DNA from: Candidatus Gastranaerophilales bacterium | GTDB taxonomy: Bacteria > Cyanobacteriota > Vampirovibrionia > Gastranaerophilales > Gastranaerophilaceae | DNA length: 64,000 nucleotides | Direction: 5' to 3' | Assembly (NCBI GenBank): GCA_944323395.1 | Contig: CALUSI010000001.1 | Span: 62,001 to 126,000 of the forward strand | In this document: one piece after another, positions 17,800 to 26,960 of the stretch | How the letters are laid out: every line of letters starts with the position of its first letter | Position numbering within the stretch: the stretch's first letter is position 1 | Translations under genes and position numbers: made by a program | Notes under the pieces: model-generated | Seen by the model: only the letters and a program-made list of their open reading frames with translations | Database searches by the model: none | What the model was told of the DNA's origin: nothing

Positions 17800-19006
17800 T
17801 AGGATTTAATAATGAAGCCTTGTAAGCAGGATAATATCCGAAAGCGATACCAACAAGCCCCGAAAATCCCAAGGATAAAAATATAGAAAATAACGAAATT
17901 GAAATACTCATACCTTCAGAGAAAAATTCAACAGACTTTGCCCCTATTATACCGGTAGCTACACCAATTAAACCTCCGATCATAGATAATAAAAATGATT
18001 CAATCAAAAATTGCCATCTGATATCAGAAGCCCTTGCCCCTATTGCCATTCTTATACCTATTTCTTTTGTTCTTTCTGTAACAGAAACAAGCATAATATT
18101 CATAATCCCAATACCGCCAACAAGCAATGATACAGAAGCAATAGATGCCAAAAGAATGGCAAAAGTTTGAACTGTTGATTTCATTTTTTCCTGAAATTCT
18201 GCTGAATTTCTTATTTCAAAGTCATTAACTTGATTTTTACCGATATTATGTCTTTGTTTTAAAAGTTCTTCTATATTTTTTTCGACATTATTTAGAGTAT
18301 CGGCATCTTGACCTTTAACTATTATCATTTTTACAGTACCAGGGAAAGCAACCCCAAATAATTTCTTTTGAGCCGTTGTTATAGGGATAAAAATTAAATC
18401 ATCCTGATCAAATGGTCCTGATGAACCTTTAGTTTTTAAAGTACCAAGAACTTTAAATGGAACATTTCCAATTCTTATAACCTTATCAATAGGTGAAACA
18501 TCACCAAATAGTTCAGTTGCAACAGTAGAACCTATTAAACATACTTTTGCGCTGTTTTTAACATCTTCAAAAGAAAATCTTCTGCCTAAATCTATCTCAT
18601 AATTTTTAGCATACAAATACTTTGGAGTTGTACCGTAAACCGTAGTTTGCCAGTTTTGATTACCGTACATAACTTGTTTACTCTCATTAGAAACAGGTGC
18701 AACGGCATCTATATCTGGAATCATTTTTTCAATAGCCGTAGCATCTTTCAATGTTAAAGATGGACGTGTACCTATACCTAAACTTACGCCGCCTGTTCTT
18801 GCTGAGGTTGAACGAATAGTAAGCAAATTACTTCCCATAGATTCCATATTTGCCTGAACTTGTTTACTTGCGCCTGTTCCTATAGCAAGCATTATGATTA
18901 CTGCACTTACACCGATAATAATACCTAAACTTGTCAGAGCAGAACGAAGCTTATTCACTTTTAATGAATTAACTGCCATTTTAGTTGTAGATTTTAAATC
19001 CATCAT
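17777..19006 (-). CDS. macB: MacB-type ABC transporter permease
   Basis: Membrane component of a MacAB-TolC-type tripartite exporter for peptides, lipids or antibiotics. 409 residues. The first transmembrane helix is near 20-42 (ALTSLGIIIGVSAVIIMLA), then a MacB periplasmic core of about 220 residues, then three C-terminal helices in the FtsX fold (VSLLVGGIGIMNIMLVSVTERTKEIGIR, then two more). The ATPase is a separate protein rather than fused as in E. coli MacB. The start is taken at the ATG two bases after the ATPase stop codon; a GTG eleven codons earlier would overlap the ATPase gene. Confidence 0.92.
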   Translation of the reverse strand: MMDLKSTTKMAVNSLKVNKLRSALTSLGIIIGVSAVIIMLAIGTGASKQVQANMESMGSNLLTIRSTSARTGGVSLGIGTRPSLTLKDATAIEKMIPDIDAVAPVSNESKQVMYGNQNWQTTVYGTTPKYLYAKNYEIDLGRRFSFEDVKNSAKVCLIGSTVATELFGDVSPIDKVIRIGNVPFKVLGTLKTKGSSGPFDQDDLIFIPITTAQKKLFGVAFPGTVKMIIVKGQDADTLNNVEKNIEELLKQRHNIGKNQVNDFEIRNSAEFQEKMKSTVQTFAILLASIASVSLLVGGIGIMNIMLVSVTERTKEIGIRMAIGARASDIRWQFLIESFLLSMIGGLIGVATGIIGAKSVEFFSEGMSISISLFSIFLSLGFSGLVGIAFGYYPAYKASLLNPIDALRYE

Positions 19007-19008
19007 AA

Positions 19009-19725
19009 TTAAGTCTGCCTTGTCCTTGTTTTTTGCCACTCTTCTCTTGATAAATCCGAGACTATTTTTCCATCCTTAAAACGAATAATTCTTCTGCAAT
19101 ATTCTGCAATATCAGGCTCATGTGTAACAATTACTATTGTTTTACCTGTTTGTTCATTTAATCTTACAAAAAATTCCATAACTTCTATACTTGTTTTAGT
19201 ATCCAAGTTACCTGTGGGTTCATCTGCTAGAATTAAAGGAGCATCATTTACAATAGCTCTTGCTATTGCAACTCTTTGCTGTTGACCACCTGACATTTGA
19301 TTTGGCATATGATCTTCTCTTTTTTCAAGACCAACAATTTTTAATGCTTCTCTTGCTCTTTTATGACGTTCTTCTTCCGGAATTCCTTTATATATCATCG
19401 GTAATTCTACATTATCTATAGCTGATGTTCTTGAAATCAAGTTAAAACCTTGAAATACAAAACCTAATTTCAAATTTCTTATATCAGAAAGTTCATCAGG
19501 TGAAAGAGAAAGTACATCAATACCATCAAGATAATAACTTCCCGAATTAGGTTTATCTAATGTACCAAGCATATTCATACAAGTAGATTTCCCGCTTCCT
19601 GAAGTTCCCATTATTGCAACAAGTTCACCTTTTTCTATTGATAAAGAAACATCATCTAAAGCATTAAAGCTTTCTTCACCTGTTTTATATGTTTTTATAG
19701 CATGCTTTACTTCAATTAACGCCAT
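19009..19725 (-). CDS. MacB/LolD-type ABC transporter ATPase
   Basis: 238-residue ATP-binding subunit that powers the adjacent permease. Walker A GTSGSGKST is at 40-48, Q-loop FQGFNL near 91-96, signature MSGGQQQR at 144-151, Walker B LILADEPTG at 164-172, and the switch His in IVTHEP. This is the MacB/LolD/FtsE subfamily pattern. It lies 1 base after the MacA stop, within a tight operon (outer-membrane factor, adaptor, ATPase, permease). Confidence 0.95.
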   Translation of the reverse strand: MALIEVKHAIKTYKTGEESFNALDDVSLSIEKGELVAIMGTSGSGKSTCMNMLGTLDKPNSGSYYLDGIDVLSLSPDELSDIRNLKLGFVFQGFNLISRTSAIDNVELPMIYKGIPEEERHKRAREALKIVGLEKREDHMPNQMSGGQQQRVAIARAIVNDAPLILADEPTGNLDTKTSIEVMEFFVRLNEQTGKTIVIVTHEPDIAEYCRRIIRFKDGKIVSDLSREEWQKTRTRQT

Positions 19726-19726
19726 A

Positions 19727-20866
19727 TTATATCCTTGGTACTCTCATATTTTGTTTTTTCTTTGAGCTATTGAGATTTCTTGTATACACAAGATCTCCCT
19801 CTTTAATTTTATCTGAGATTATTTCAGTATAATTATCATCACTAACACCTGTCTCAATATTAACTCTTACAGGTTTACCTTTTTTATCAATCCATATACC
19901 TTTTTGATCATACTTTTGAGTATTTCCTGCAACGGTAAATTTCAATGCTACATTCGGAACCGTTAGTATATCTTCTTTTTTACCAGTAATAATTGAAACA
20001 TTAGCAGTCATGCCAGGAAGCAATTTACCTTCATTATTTTCAACTTCAATAATAACAGTATAAGTTACTACATTGGATTCAGTTGTTGGTGATAACCTTA
20101 CCTGACTTACTTTTCCTGTAAATACAAGATCAGGATAACCGTCAAGAGTATAGTTTACATCTTGACCGACAACGACTTTACCAATATCAGCTTCAGAAAC
20201 ACTTGTTTCTATTTGCATTTTGGTTAAATCTTCTGCTACCGTAAATAATGTAGGAGTTTGAAAACTTGCAGCAACTGTTTGACCAACTTCAACTTCTTTG
20301 GAGATTACTATTCCTTTTACGGGAGATACTATTTTTGTATACCCCATATTTGCTAAAGCTGTAGCGTAATTAGCTTCTGCTTGCATTATGGAAGCTCTTG
20401 CTGCTGAGACTTGTGCTAAATCTGATTTATAAGCAGATTCAGCTTCATCCAAATCATTTTTTGATACTAAGTTTCTCTCATAAAGATTCTTATACCTATG
20501 GTAAGTTTTAGTATCATAGTCTAATAATGCTTTATTTTTTTGTAAAGTAGCTCTCGCATTATTAATATTAGCTTCTGCTTGTTGAAGTTGTGCTTTAAAT
20601 AATGATGTATCTATTTGCGCAAGTAATTGACCTTTTTCTACATGAGAATTATAGTCTACAAAGATTTCATCAATCCTGCCTGAGACCTGAGAACCTATAG
20701 AAACAGTATTAATAGGCTCTATTGTCCCTGTTGCTTCTACTATTTGAGTTATTGTCCTTTTTTGAATAGGCTCTGATAAATATTGAGCCTTGCCATTTTT
20801 CTTATTCAGAACAAACGGAACAATTATAATCAAAATAACAACAAGTCCAATTATATATTTTTTCAT
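19727..20866 (-). CDS. macA: MacA-like membrane fusion (adaptor) protein
   Basis: Periplasmic adaptor linking the inner-membrane ABC transporter to TolC. 379 residues. An N-terminal membrane anchor or signal (about 4-20, IIGLVVILIIIVPFVL) is followed by the lipoyl/biotinyl-like half VSIGSQVSGRIDEIFV. A coiled-coil hairpin spans about 90-165, then the second lipoyl half (IVSPVKGIVISKEVEVGQTV) and beta-barrel and membrane-proximal domains (GKLLPGMTANVSI). The start codon overlaps the stop of the TolC-like gene by one base (TAATG), a sign of translational coupling. Confidence 0.93.
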   Translation of the reverse strand: MKKYIIGLVVILIIIVPFVLNKKNGKAQYLSEPIQKRTITQIVEATGTIEPINTVSIGSQVSGRIDEIFVDYNSHVEKGQLLAQIDTSLFKAQLQQAEANINNARATLQKNKALLDYDTKTYHRYKNLYERNLVSKNDLDEAESAYKSDLAQVSAARASIMQAEANYATALANMGYTKIVSPVKGIVISKEVEVGQTVAASFQTPTLFTVAEDLTKMQIETSVSEADIGKVVVGQDVNYTLDGYPDLVFTGKVSQVRLSPTTESNVVTYTVIIEVENNEGKLLPGMTANVSIITGKKEDILTVPNVALKFTVAGNTQKYDQKGIWIDKKGKPVRVNIETGVSDDNYTEIISDKIKEGDLVYTRNLNSSKKKQNMRVPRI

Positions 20867-22278
20867 TATTTTTCTCCCATTGCGGTTTGAAGGTCTGTTA
20901 ACGCAACATTATATTTATAAATTGTTTGCACATAATCTCTTTGAGCATTATTATAATTTTCTTTTGCATCTTGAAGTTCTATGAAATTACCCAAACCAAC
21001 TTCATATCTTGCATCGGCAAGCTCATAGTTTTCAAGCGTTTGACGTACTTTTGTCTGCATTAAAGGTATATTTTTTTCTAATTGAATCATATTAATATAA
21101 GCATTTTGAACTTCAAAATATATATTTTGTTTAACCAATTCTACATTTTGTTCTGCTACTTCTAGCTGAGCTTTACTTTCTTTTATCATTAAATTTGTAT
21201 CCATAATATTGAGATTACTCATAGTTAAATATGCACCTAAAGTAATTCCGTTTGTTGAATAGTAATTATTATTACCCCAGTTATATCCAACAGAACCTGT
21301 TAAATCAGGCAGATAAGACTTTTTGGCATATTTAAGATTTTCATTAACAGCATCTTTTGTAGCTTGCATAGAAAGTAAATCAGGACGGTTTTTATAAGCT
21401 CTTTCAATAGATTCTTCAAGTGTATAAGGATATACAGTGAATTTATAATTTTCAAGTATATTAGTTTTTTCAACCTGCATTGTAAGTACAGCTTCTTTTG
21501 GTTCAATAGTTCCATCAGCTTTAGTTGTCGTATTTGCAATATTTAACAGATTAACCTCTGCATAATTACTTTTAAAATTAAATGTTTCAGTATTTTCAAT
21601 ATTATAATCAGGAGCATTAACAACAGACATAGCATTATTGAGTTGAACAATTGCATTTTGGTATAAATTTTCCGCACTCACTAAATTTATCTTCGCGTCA
21701 CTCAAATACACTTCTTGGTTAACCAAATCAATTTTAGAAACTAAACCTTCATCGAAGAAAGCTTTTGTTCTGTTATATTGTCTTTCGTTTACCAATACAT
21801 TAGCTTTTTGAATGTCTACATTTGCTTTTGCACCAAGAACTGCATAATAAGCAGACTTAATACTGTTACTTACATCTAAAATTGCAGTTTGAAGATCATA
21901 TTCAGCCGCAATTTTATAGAATTTTTCCATCTTAACTTTTGAAAAAACTTTACCAAAACTGTATATAAGTTGATTCAGGGCAACTCTTGCAGAAGAACCT
22001 CTATTTTGTGTGGCTCTATATCCGGCATCTGAATTTCCATAATCATGTCCAATACTTGCACCTATTGTTGGGAAATAACTGGCTTTACTTCTGCCTACAG
22101 CATAATCCTGCATTTTTACATACTGTTCATATATTTTTATTTGCGGATTATTCTTTATACCTATTTCAACACAGTCCTCAACAGATAACGTAGCACCTTG
22201 CTGTATCTCATCTATGGCAAATGCTTTAAAAGAACTGGAGAGTATAAATATAAATGCTATTATTATAATTTTTTTCAT
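20866..22278 (-). CDS. TolC-family outer-membrane efflux protein
   Basis: 470 residues. A signal peptide (MKKIIIIAFIFILSSSFKAFA) is followed by two related halves of the outer-membrane factor fold, each starting with a helix that ends in an NP- or RPD-type turn (GIKNNPQIKIYEQYV near 36; YKNRPDLLSMQATKDAV in the second half). Alternating long helices and short beta-barrel strands follow, and the end is YKYNVALTDLQTAMGEK. It forms the outer-membrane exit duct for the MacAB pump encoded directly downstream. It is the first gene of the operon. In the 150-base upstream region I see TTGACT with several AT-rich -10 candidates but no single clear promoter. Confidence 0.93.
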   Translation of the reverse strand: MKKIIIIAFIFILSSSFKAFAIDEIQQGATLSVEDCVEIGIKNNPQIKIYEQYVKMQDYAVGRSKASYFPTIGASIGHDYGNSDAGYRATQNRGSSARVALNQLIYSFGKVFSKVKMEKFYKIAAEYDLQTAILDVSNSIKSAYYAVLGAKANVDIQKANVLVNERQYNRTKAFFDEGLVSKIDLVNQEVYLSDAKINLVSAENLYQNAIVQLNNAMSVVNAPDYNIENTETFNFKSNYAEVNLLNIANTTTKADGTIEPKEAVLTMQVEKTNILENYKFTVYPYTLEESIERAYKNRPDLLSMQATKDAVNENLKYAKKSYLPDLTGSVGYNWGNNNYYSTNGITLGAYLTMSNLNIMDTNLMIKESKAQLEVAEQNVELVKQNIYFEVQNAYINMIQLEKNIPLMQTKVRQTLENYELADARYEVGLGNFIELQDAKENYNNAQRDYVQTIYKYNVALTDLQTAMGEK

Positions 22279-22427
22279 AGTAATTATTATTTCGAAACTA
22301 ATTATAAAATATCAAACTAATTAATAAATCAGTCAATAATATTATATACTCTATAACGACATTTCCTTTTTTTAGTTCAAAATATATAATCTTTAAACTA
22401 AGAATTATAAATAAAAAATTAGAATTT

Positions 22428-23039
22428 TTACACTAGGCCTATTTCTCTTGCCAATTCCAATGACTCTTTATCAATAGTTACGGGAATTTGTTTAATACCC
22501 ATATCTCTTAAAACAGCAAAACGATGACGACCGTCATAAATATGAGTTTCTATTTCTCCACTGGGAAGTTTTCTAAGATAAACAATAGGAGAACGAATTT
22601 CCTGATTTGTTTTTAGAAAATTTTTAAATCTGTCATATTTAAGACCAGAACCATTTGCTCCATTATATCCCACATACATTTCAGGATTTTTTCTTAGTTC
22701 GGTATCAAGTTTTTTAGTATCTACTTTCTGCAAAAATTTACCATTCAAATTTCCAGTAGAACAAATAATCATTCTTGATACAATATCATCCGGATTTAGA
22801 GAATCTCTTTCATCAATTCTTACATAGTTCACAGAAAGTTTTTTTAATAATTGCATTAATTCAAAATCAGATTCGTGTGGCATCTGGACATATAACTTAT
22901 CTGGATTCTTATAGCTACTAGGTTCAAAAGAAATTCCTAACTTTTCACGTTGAGAGAGGATTTTAGAAAATTTCCTGTTATTCATATCTTTTTGTTCTAT
23001 ACAAAAAGTACCTTTAAACGAAATAGGATTTATATTCAT
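22428..23039 (-). CDS. ParB/Srx-fold protein with N-terminal ISF motif
   Basis: 203 residues. The C-terminal third contains IYDGRHRFAVLRDMGIKQIPVTI, the DGxHR-type signature of the ParB N-terminal/sulfiredoxin fold, which binds or hydrolyses nucleotides. Preceding residues (SPIVYLRKLPSGEIETH) fit the same domain. No helix-turn-helix DNA-binding domain follows, so a chromosome-partitioning role is unlikely. It begins MNINPISFKGTF, one of four such N-termini in the window. The start is set by GAGG six bases before the ATG; a TTG four codons upstream is less likely. The specific function is unknown. Confidence 0.75.
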   Translation of the reverse strand: MNINPISFKGTFCIEQKDMNNRKFSKILSQREKLGISFEPSSYKNPDKLYVQMPHESDFELMQLLKKLSVNYVRIDERDSLNPDDIVSRMIICSTGNLNGKFLQKVDTKKLDTELRKNPEMYVGYNGANGSGLKYDRFKNFLKTNQEIRSPIVYLRKLPSGEIETHIYDGRHRFAVLRDMGIKQIPVTIDKESLELAREIGLV

Positions 23040-23099
23040 ACAACACCTCAATTCAGTGTGTATAAGTAAAGTAAAAATTAAAAGTTGCTTATTTGTAAA

Positions 23100-23678
23100 C
23101 TATTGTTTAATTAAGGATTTTCTTTTCTTATACAAAATAACAAAAAACAGAATAATTAAAATAGTAACTGCAATAATAACAAGCTCAATATATTGTTTTA
23201 TAGCTTCACCAAATAACATTAAAACTATACTCACAATAAAAAACCTTAAACCTCTGCCAAGAAAACTTGCAAGCATAAATTTCCAGAAATTCATACTTAA
23301 AATACCACTGGCAATTGTGAATACTTTATATGGAATAGGTGTAAAAGCAGAGAAAAATACAGCTAAAGTACCATATTTATTATAAAGGTTCTCAACTGCT
23401 TCAAATTTTTCTTTACCGCCTTTTCTAAATAACCAATTAAAAGCAGGCCTTCCGCCCCAATATCCAATACCATAACCAACCGCTCCGCCAAAGACAGATG
23501 CTATAGTACAAACAAAAGCATAAAACAAGGCCTTTGCAGGATTTGCCAAATCCATTACTATCAACAAAAAATCAGGAGGAGGAACTAAAAAGAAACTTTC
23601 AACAAAAGAATTTAAAGCCAATCCCCAAATTCCCATAGATTTAAAAAACTCTGTCATTTGTACAAAAATATCGTGCAT
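23100..23678 (-). CDS. DedA/YqaA-family (VTT domain) membrane protein
   Basis: 192 residues. It shows the VTT/DedA pattern: an amphipathic N-terminus, a re-entrant helix with FVESFFLVPPPDFLLIVMDLANP, then a Gly-rich AVGYGIGYWGGRPAFNW and a second re-entrant hairpin FFSAFTPIPYKVFTIASGILSM. A conserved Gly-Arg (FLGRGLRF) comes next, with two final helices and a basic tail. DedA proteins are linked to lipid-carrier or phospholipid flipping and membrane homeostasis; the exact substrate here is unknown. The start at 23678 is supported by GAGGAGAG five bases upstream. Confidence 0.88.
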   Translation of the reverse strand: MHDIFVQMTEFFKSMGIWGLALNSFVESFFLVPPPDFLLIVMDLANPAKALFYAFVCTIASVFGGAVGYGIGYWGGRPAFNWLFRKGGKEKFEAVENLYNKYGTLAVFFSAFTPIPYKVFTIASGILSMNFWKFMLASFLGRGLRFFIVSIVLMLFGEAIKQYIELVIIAVTILIILFFVILYKKRKSLIKQ

Positions 23679-23697
23679 ATAATCTCTCCTCAAGAAA

Positions 23698-23706
23698 ATT
23701 CTAACA
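23698..23706 (-). promoter_or_regulatory. Extended -10 upstream of the DedA-family gene
   Basis: TGT-TAGAAT on the minus strand, about 20 bases before the ATG, without a recognisable -35. Confidence 0.4.
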
Positions 23707-23730
23707 CAAAAATATAAGGGATTAATTTAC

Positions 23731-23759
23731 TTGTAAAATATCTTTGAAGAATATAAAAT
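23731..23759 (+). promoter_or_regulatory. Promoter of the GH77-QueD-UppP-PNP run
   Basis: TTGTAA, 17-base spacer, TAAAAT. A short leader with AAGGA precedes the GH77 start codon. Confidence 0.65.
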
Positions 23760-23798
23760 AATAGTTGTAGATAGCTATTATTAAGGATATGTGAAATT

Positions 23799-25715
23799 AT
23801 GACTTATTGCGATGAAAAAAATAAATCACCGTTTTCAAGTGTTGAAGCAAAAAATATTATTAAAGATGCATTAAAAGTTTTAGGGAAAAAGCACCTTGCT
23901 TTTATAGCACACGCAAACAGTTTTCCTGCTGAATCAGGCAAAAATACTGGTTTTGGTTCAAGTAACTCAAATGCAGCAAAAAAATTAATGGATTTTCTTT
24001 CAGGCGTTTTTACTGATGTTCAATTAGGACCGGCAGGTAAAACAAAATCTATTGATGCTTCGCCATATACAGGTACTATTTTTTCAAACAATCCTTTGTT
24101 TATAGACTTAGAACAATTAACAACAGATGAATGGTTTAATATTTTATCCGTTGAAACATATAACAAAATCACTGAAAATAATCCGAATAAAGATACAAAC
24201 AAAACCGCTTATTCATACATTTTTAATGAACAAGAAAAAGCATTAAAAGAAGCTTTTGAAAACTTTAAAAAATTAGATAACGCAGAATTAAAATCAAAAT
24301 TTAAAGAATATAAAGAAAAGAATAAATTTTGGCTAGAAAAAGATTCTTTATATGAAGCCTTAATCATTGAGAATGGTAATGATTACTGGCCAATGTGGGA
24401 ATCTGAAACAGATAAATGTTTATTTAACCCTCAAAATGATGAACAAAAAGTTCAATATGAAAAAAGAATAGAAGAATTAAAAGAAAAATATGCTGATGTA
24501 ATTGAATATTATTCATTCTGCCAGTTTGTGATATCGGTTCAAAACGAAAAAACAAGAGAATATGCACAATCAAGAGGTCTAAAAATGATAGCAGACCGTC
24601 AAGTAGCATTTTCTGACCGCGACAACTGGGCATATCAGGCATATTTCTTAAAAGGATGGTGTTTGGGCTGCCCACCTGACTATTTTTCAGAAGATGGTCA
24701 AGCTTGGGGCTTCCCTGTAATGGATCCTGAAAAATTATTTAATCCTGACGGTTCACTTGGTGAAGGCGGATTATTAATGAAAGAACTTTATAAAAAAATG
24801 TTCACAGAAAACCCCGGTGGTGTAAGAATTGACCATATGGTAGGTTTAATTGACCCTTGGGTTTACGTTGCAGGAAGAAAACCAAAAATTGAAGAAGGTG
24901 CGGGAAGATTATATTCATCTCCTGAGCATCCTGTTCTTTCAAGATATGCAATTGCAACAATGGACGATTTAAACAATGAAGTTGAAGCTGATAAAGAAGA
25001 AAGAATTATAAAACTAACACCTGAACAAGTAAGAAAATACGGACGTTTGGTAGAAAAAATAGTAATCGGAGCAGCTGAAGAAGTAGGTCTTGATAAAGAT
25101 TCTATTGTTTGTGAAGACCTTGGAACATTAACAATGCCGGTTGTTAGCGTTATGAAAGAATATGACCTTCAAGGTATGAAATTAATTCAATTTGTAGTAC
25201 CTGAGAAACCAATGCACCCATACAGATGTAAAAACATTAACGAAAGATGCTGGGCAATGGTTGGTACACATGATAATGAACCTATTGAAATGTGGGCAAA
25301 TGCAACTGTACACACAGAAGCCGGTTACTTAAACGGTAAGAATTTAGCAGAAGATTTATATCCTGATGCAAATAATGAAGAAAGAGAACAAATTGCAGTA
25401 AGATGTTCCAATGATGCAGAGTTCTTAACTCAAAATAAATTAATTGAATTATTTGCTTGTAAAGCAGAAAACATTCAAATATTCTTTACTGATTTCTTAG
25501 GATTATATGATGTATATAATCGCCCGGGAACATCAGGCGATGCAAATTGGTCGTTAAGAATTCCTGATAATTATGAAGAAGTATATTGTAACAACCTAAA
25601 ATCAGGAAAAGCACTAAATCTTCCATTAATTTTAAAACTTGCTATTTATGCAAGAGGTAATGAATTTGCTAATGCAAATCAGGAAATAATTAATAAATTA
25701 GAAAGTATAATGTAG
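23799..25715 (+). CDS. malQ: GH77 4-alpha-glucanotransferase (amylomaltase)
   Basis: Transfers alpha-1,4-glucan segments between acceptors, in maltodextrin or glycogen metabolism. 638 residues, longer than the usual 500. The extra length is largely a helical Lys/Glu-rich insert at about 130-230. Catalytic landmarks are present: RIDHMVGL with the nucleophile Asp, CEDLGTLTMPV with the acid/base Glu, and VGTHDNEP with the third Asp (usual form GTHDNDT). The substitutions around these motifs are those of a divergent GH77 subgroup. It is the first gene of a plus-strand run with spacings of 8, 23 and 2 bases, but its partners (pterin, lipid carrier, nucleoside enzymes) are unrelated in function. 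Confidence 0.9.
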   Translation: MTYCDEKNKSPFSSVEAKNIIKDALKVLGKKHLAFIAHANSFPAESGKNTGFGSSNSNAAKKLMDFLSGVFTDVQLGPAGKTKSIDASPYTGTIFSNNPLFIDLEQLTTDEWFNILSVETYNKITENNPNKDTNKTAYSYIFNEQEKALKEAFENFKKLDNAELKSKFKEYKEKNKFWLEKDSLYEALIIENGNDYWPMWESETDKCLFNPQNDEQKVQYEKRIEELKEKYADVIEYYSFCQFVISVQNEKTREYAQSRGLKMIADRQVAFSDRDNWAYQAYFLKGWCLGCPPDYFSEDGQAWGFPVMDPEKLFNPDGSLGEGGLLMKELYKKMFTENPGGVRIDHMVGLIDPWVYVAGRKPKIEEGAGRLYSSPEHPVLSRYAIATMDDLNNEVEADKEERIIKLTPEQVRKYGRLVEKIVIGAAEEVGLDKDSIVCEDLGTLTMPVVSVMKEYDLQGMKLIQFVVPEKPMHPYRCKNINERCWAMVGTHDNEPIEMWANATVHTEAGYLNGKNLAEDLYPDANNEEREQIAVRCSNDAEFLTQNKLIELFACKAENIQIFFTDFLGLYDVYNRPGTSGDANWSLRIPDNYEEVYCNNLKSGKALNLPLILKLAIYARGNEFANANQEIINKLESIM

Positions 25716-25723
25716 GGGAAATA

Positions 25724-26080
25724 ATGCACGAGTTAAAAATAGAAAGTTCATTTTCAGCAGCACATCATCTTTTAAATTATGACGGTGAATGCGAAAATCA
25801 ACACGGACATAATTGGAAAGTTGAAGTTTATGCAAAAGGGACAGAACTTGATAAATCAAATCTATTAATAGACTTTAAAGTACTAAAAAAAGAACTTAAT
25901 AGTGTATTAGATTTACTTGACCATAAGGATATAAATACTTTAGATGATTTCCAAAATGTAAGTCCGAGCAGTGAAATACTATCAAAGTATATTTATGAAA
26001 AATTGAAATCAAAAATACCTTGTATTTCAAAAGTATCAGTATGGGAAACAGAAAAAGCTTGTGCAAGTTATTACGAATAA
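25724..26080 (+). CDS. queD: 6-carboxytetrahydropterin synthase (QueD/PTPS family)
   Basis: Converts dihydroneopterin triphosphate to 6-carboxy-tetrahydropterin in queuosine biosynthesis, or acts as a PTPS-like enzyme. 118 residues, the usual QueD size. The zinc ligands H14, H27 and H29 (FSAAHHL, QHGHNW) and the catalytic C23 are all present, as is the later DHKDIN and the closing WETEKACASYY with the substrate Glu. GGGGAAATA precedes the ATG. queC, queE and queF are not in the window. Confidence 0.9.
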   Translation: MHELKIESSFSAAHHLLNYDGECENQHGHNWKVEVYAKGTELDKSNLLIDFKVLKKELNSVLDLLDHKDINTLDDFQNVSPSSEILSKYIYEKLKSKIPCISKVSVWETEKACASYYE

Positions 26081-26103
26081 ACTTCTAAAATAGGGGATTA
26101 ATA

Positions 26104-26958
26104 ATGCATATATTGCAATCAATTATAATGGGTATAGTGCAGGGACTTAGTGAGTTCCTGCCTATTTCAAGTTCAGCACACCTTGTTATTACATCAAATT
26201 TATATAAAGTGCTAAAAGGTTTAGAATTGACACAAGAATCTTCTCAAGAAATATTTCTTGATATTATGCTTCACCTAGGTACATTGATTGCAGTATTGAT
26301 ATATTTCAGAAAAGATATTATTGAAATTTTAAAAGCTTTTCTGTCAGCGGTTAAATCAAGAAATTTTTCTGATGGTAATGCAAAAATAGCATTATACATT
26401 TTAATAGGTACAATAATTACTGTTGTTATTGCTTTTCCATTGCATGATGTTGCAGAAAACTTAGTATATTCTCCCGCTATTGTAGGCTTACTTCTTATAT
26501 TTACGGGGATTTTGTTATTTTCTGCAGAAGCATTTTCAAAAAGAATACAAGATAAATCAGCTAAAATTGATTTCAAAACATCAATATTTATAGCTATAGC
26601 ACAGGGTTTAGCCGCTTTACCCGGATTTTCCCGTTCAGGTTTAACAATTGCAACAGGATTACTAAATAAAAAGGATAGATTAACTGCGGCAAGATATTCA
26701 TTTTTACTAAGTATTCCAATTATATTGGGTGCTTCAATGGTATATCCTATAATAAAAATCGATTTCCATGAATTTTCAAGTTACAATTGGAATGCAATTA
26801 TATTAGGAACAATAACTTCCGCAACAGTAGGTTATTTATGCATAAAATACTTCTTAAAATTTGTAGGAAAATATTCTCTTGCATTTTTCGGATATTATTG
26901 CATAATAATAGGAGCATTATCTTTTGTGTTTTTTAATCTTTTGGCAAGCGGAGTATAA
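26104..26958 (+). CDS. uppP: Undecaprenyl-diphosphatase
   Basis: Inner-membrane phosphatase that recycles undecaprenyl pyrophosphate for peptidoglycan and other cell-wall polymers; loss or excess changes bacitracin sensitivity. 284 residues with about eight membrane helices. Both BacA-family signatures are present: EFLPISSSAHL near 18-28 and ALPGFSRSGLTIATGLL near 165-182, which hold the catalytic Glu, Ser and Arg residues. GGGGA precedes the ATG. Confidence 0.96.
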   Translation: MHILQSIIMGIVQGLSEFLPISSSAHLVITSNLYKVLKGLELTQESSQEIFLDIMLHLGTLIAVLIYFRKDIIEILKAFLSAVKSRNFSDGNAKIALYILIGTIITVVIAFPLHDVAENLVYSPAIVGLLLIFTGILLFSAEAFSKRIQDKSAKIDFKTSIFIAIAQGLAALPGFSRSGLTIATGLLNKKDRLTAARYSFLLSIPIILGASMVYPIIKIDFHEFSSYNWNAIILGTITSATVGYLCIKYFLKFVGKYSLAFFGYYCIIIGALSFVFFNLLASGV

Positions 26959-26960
26959 AG

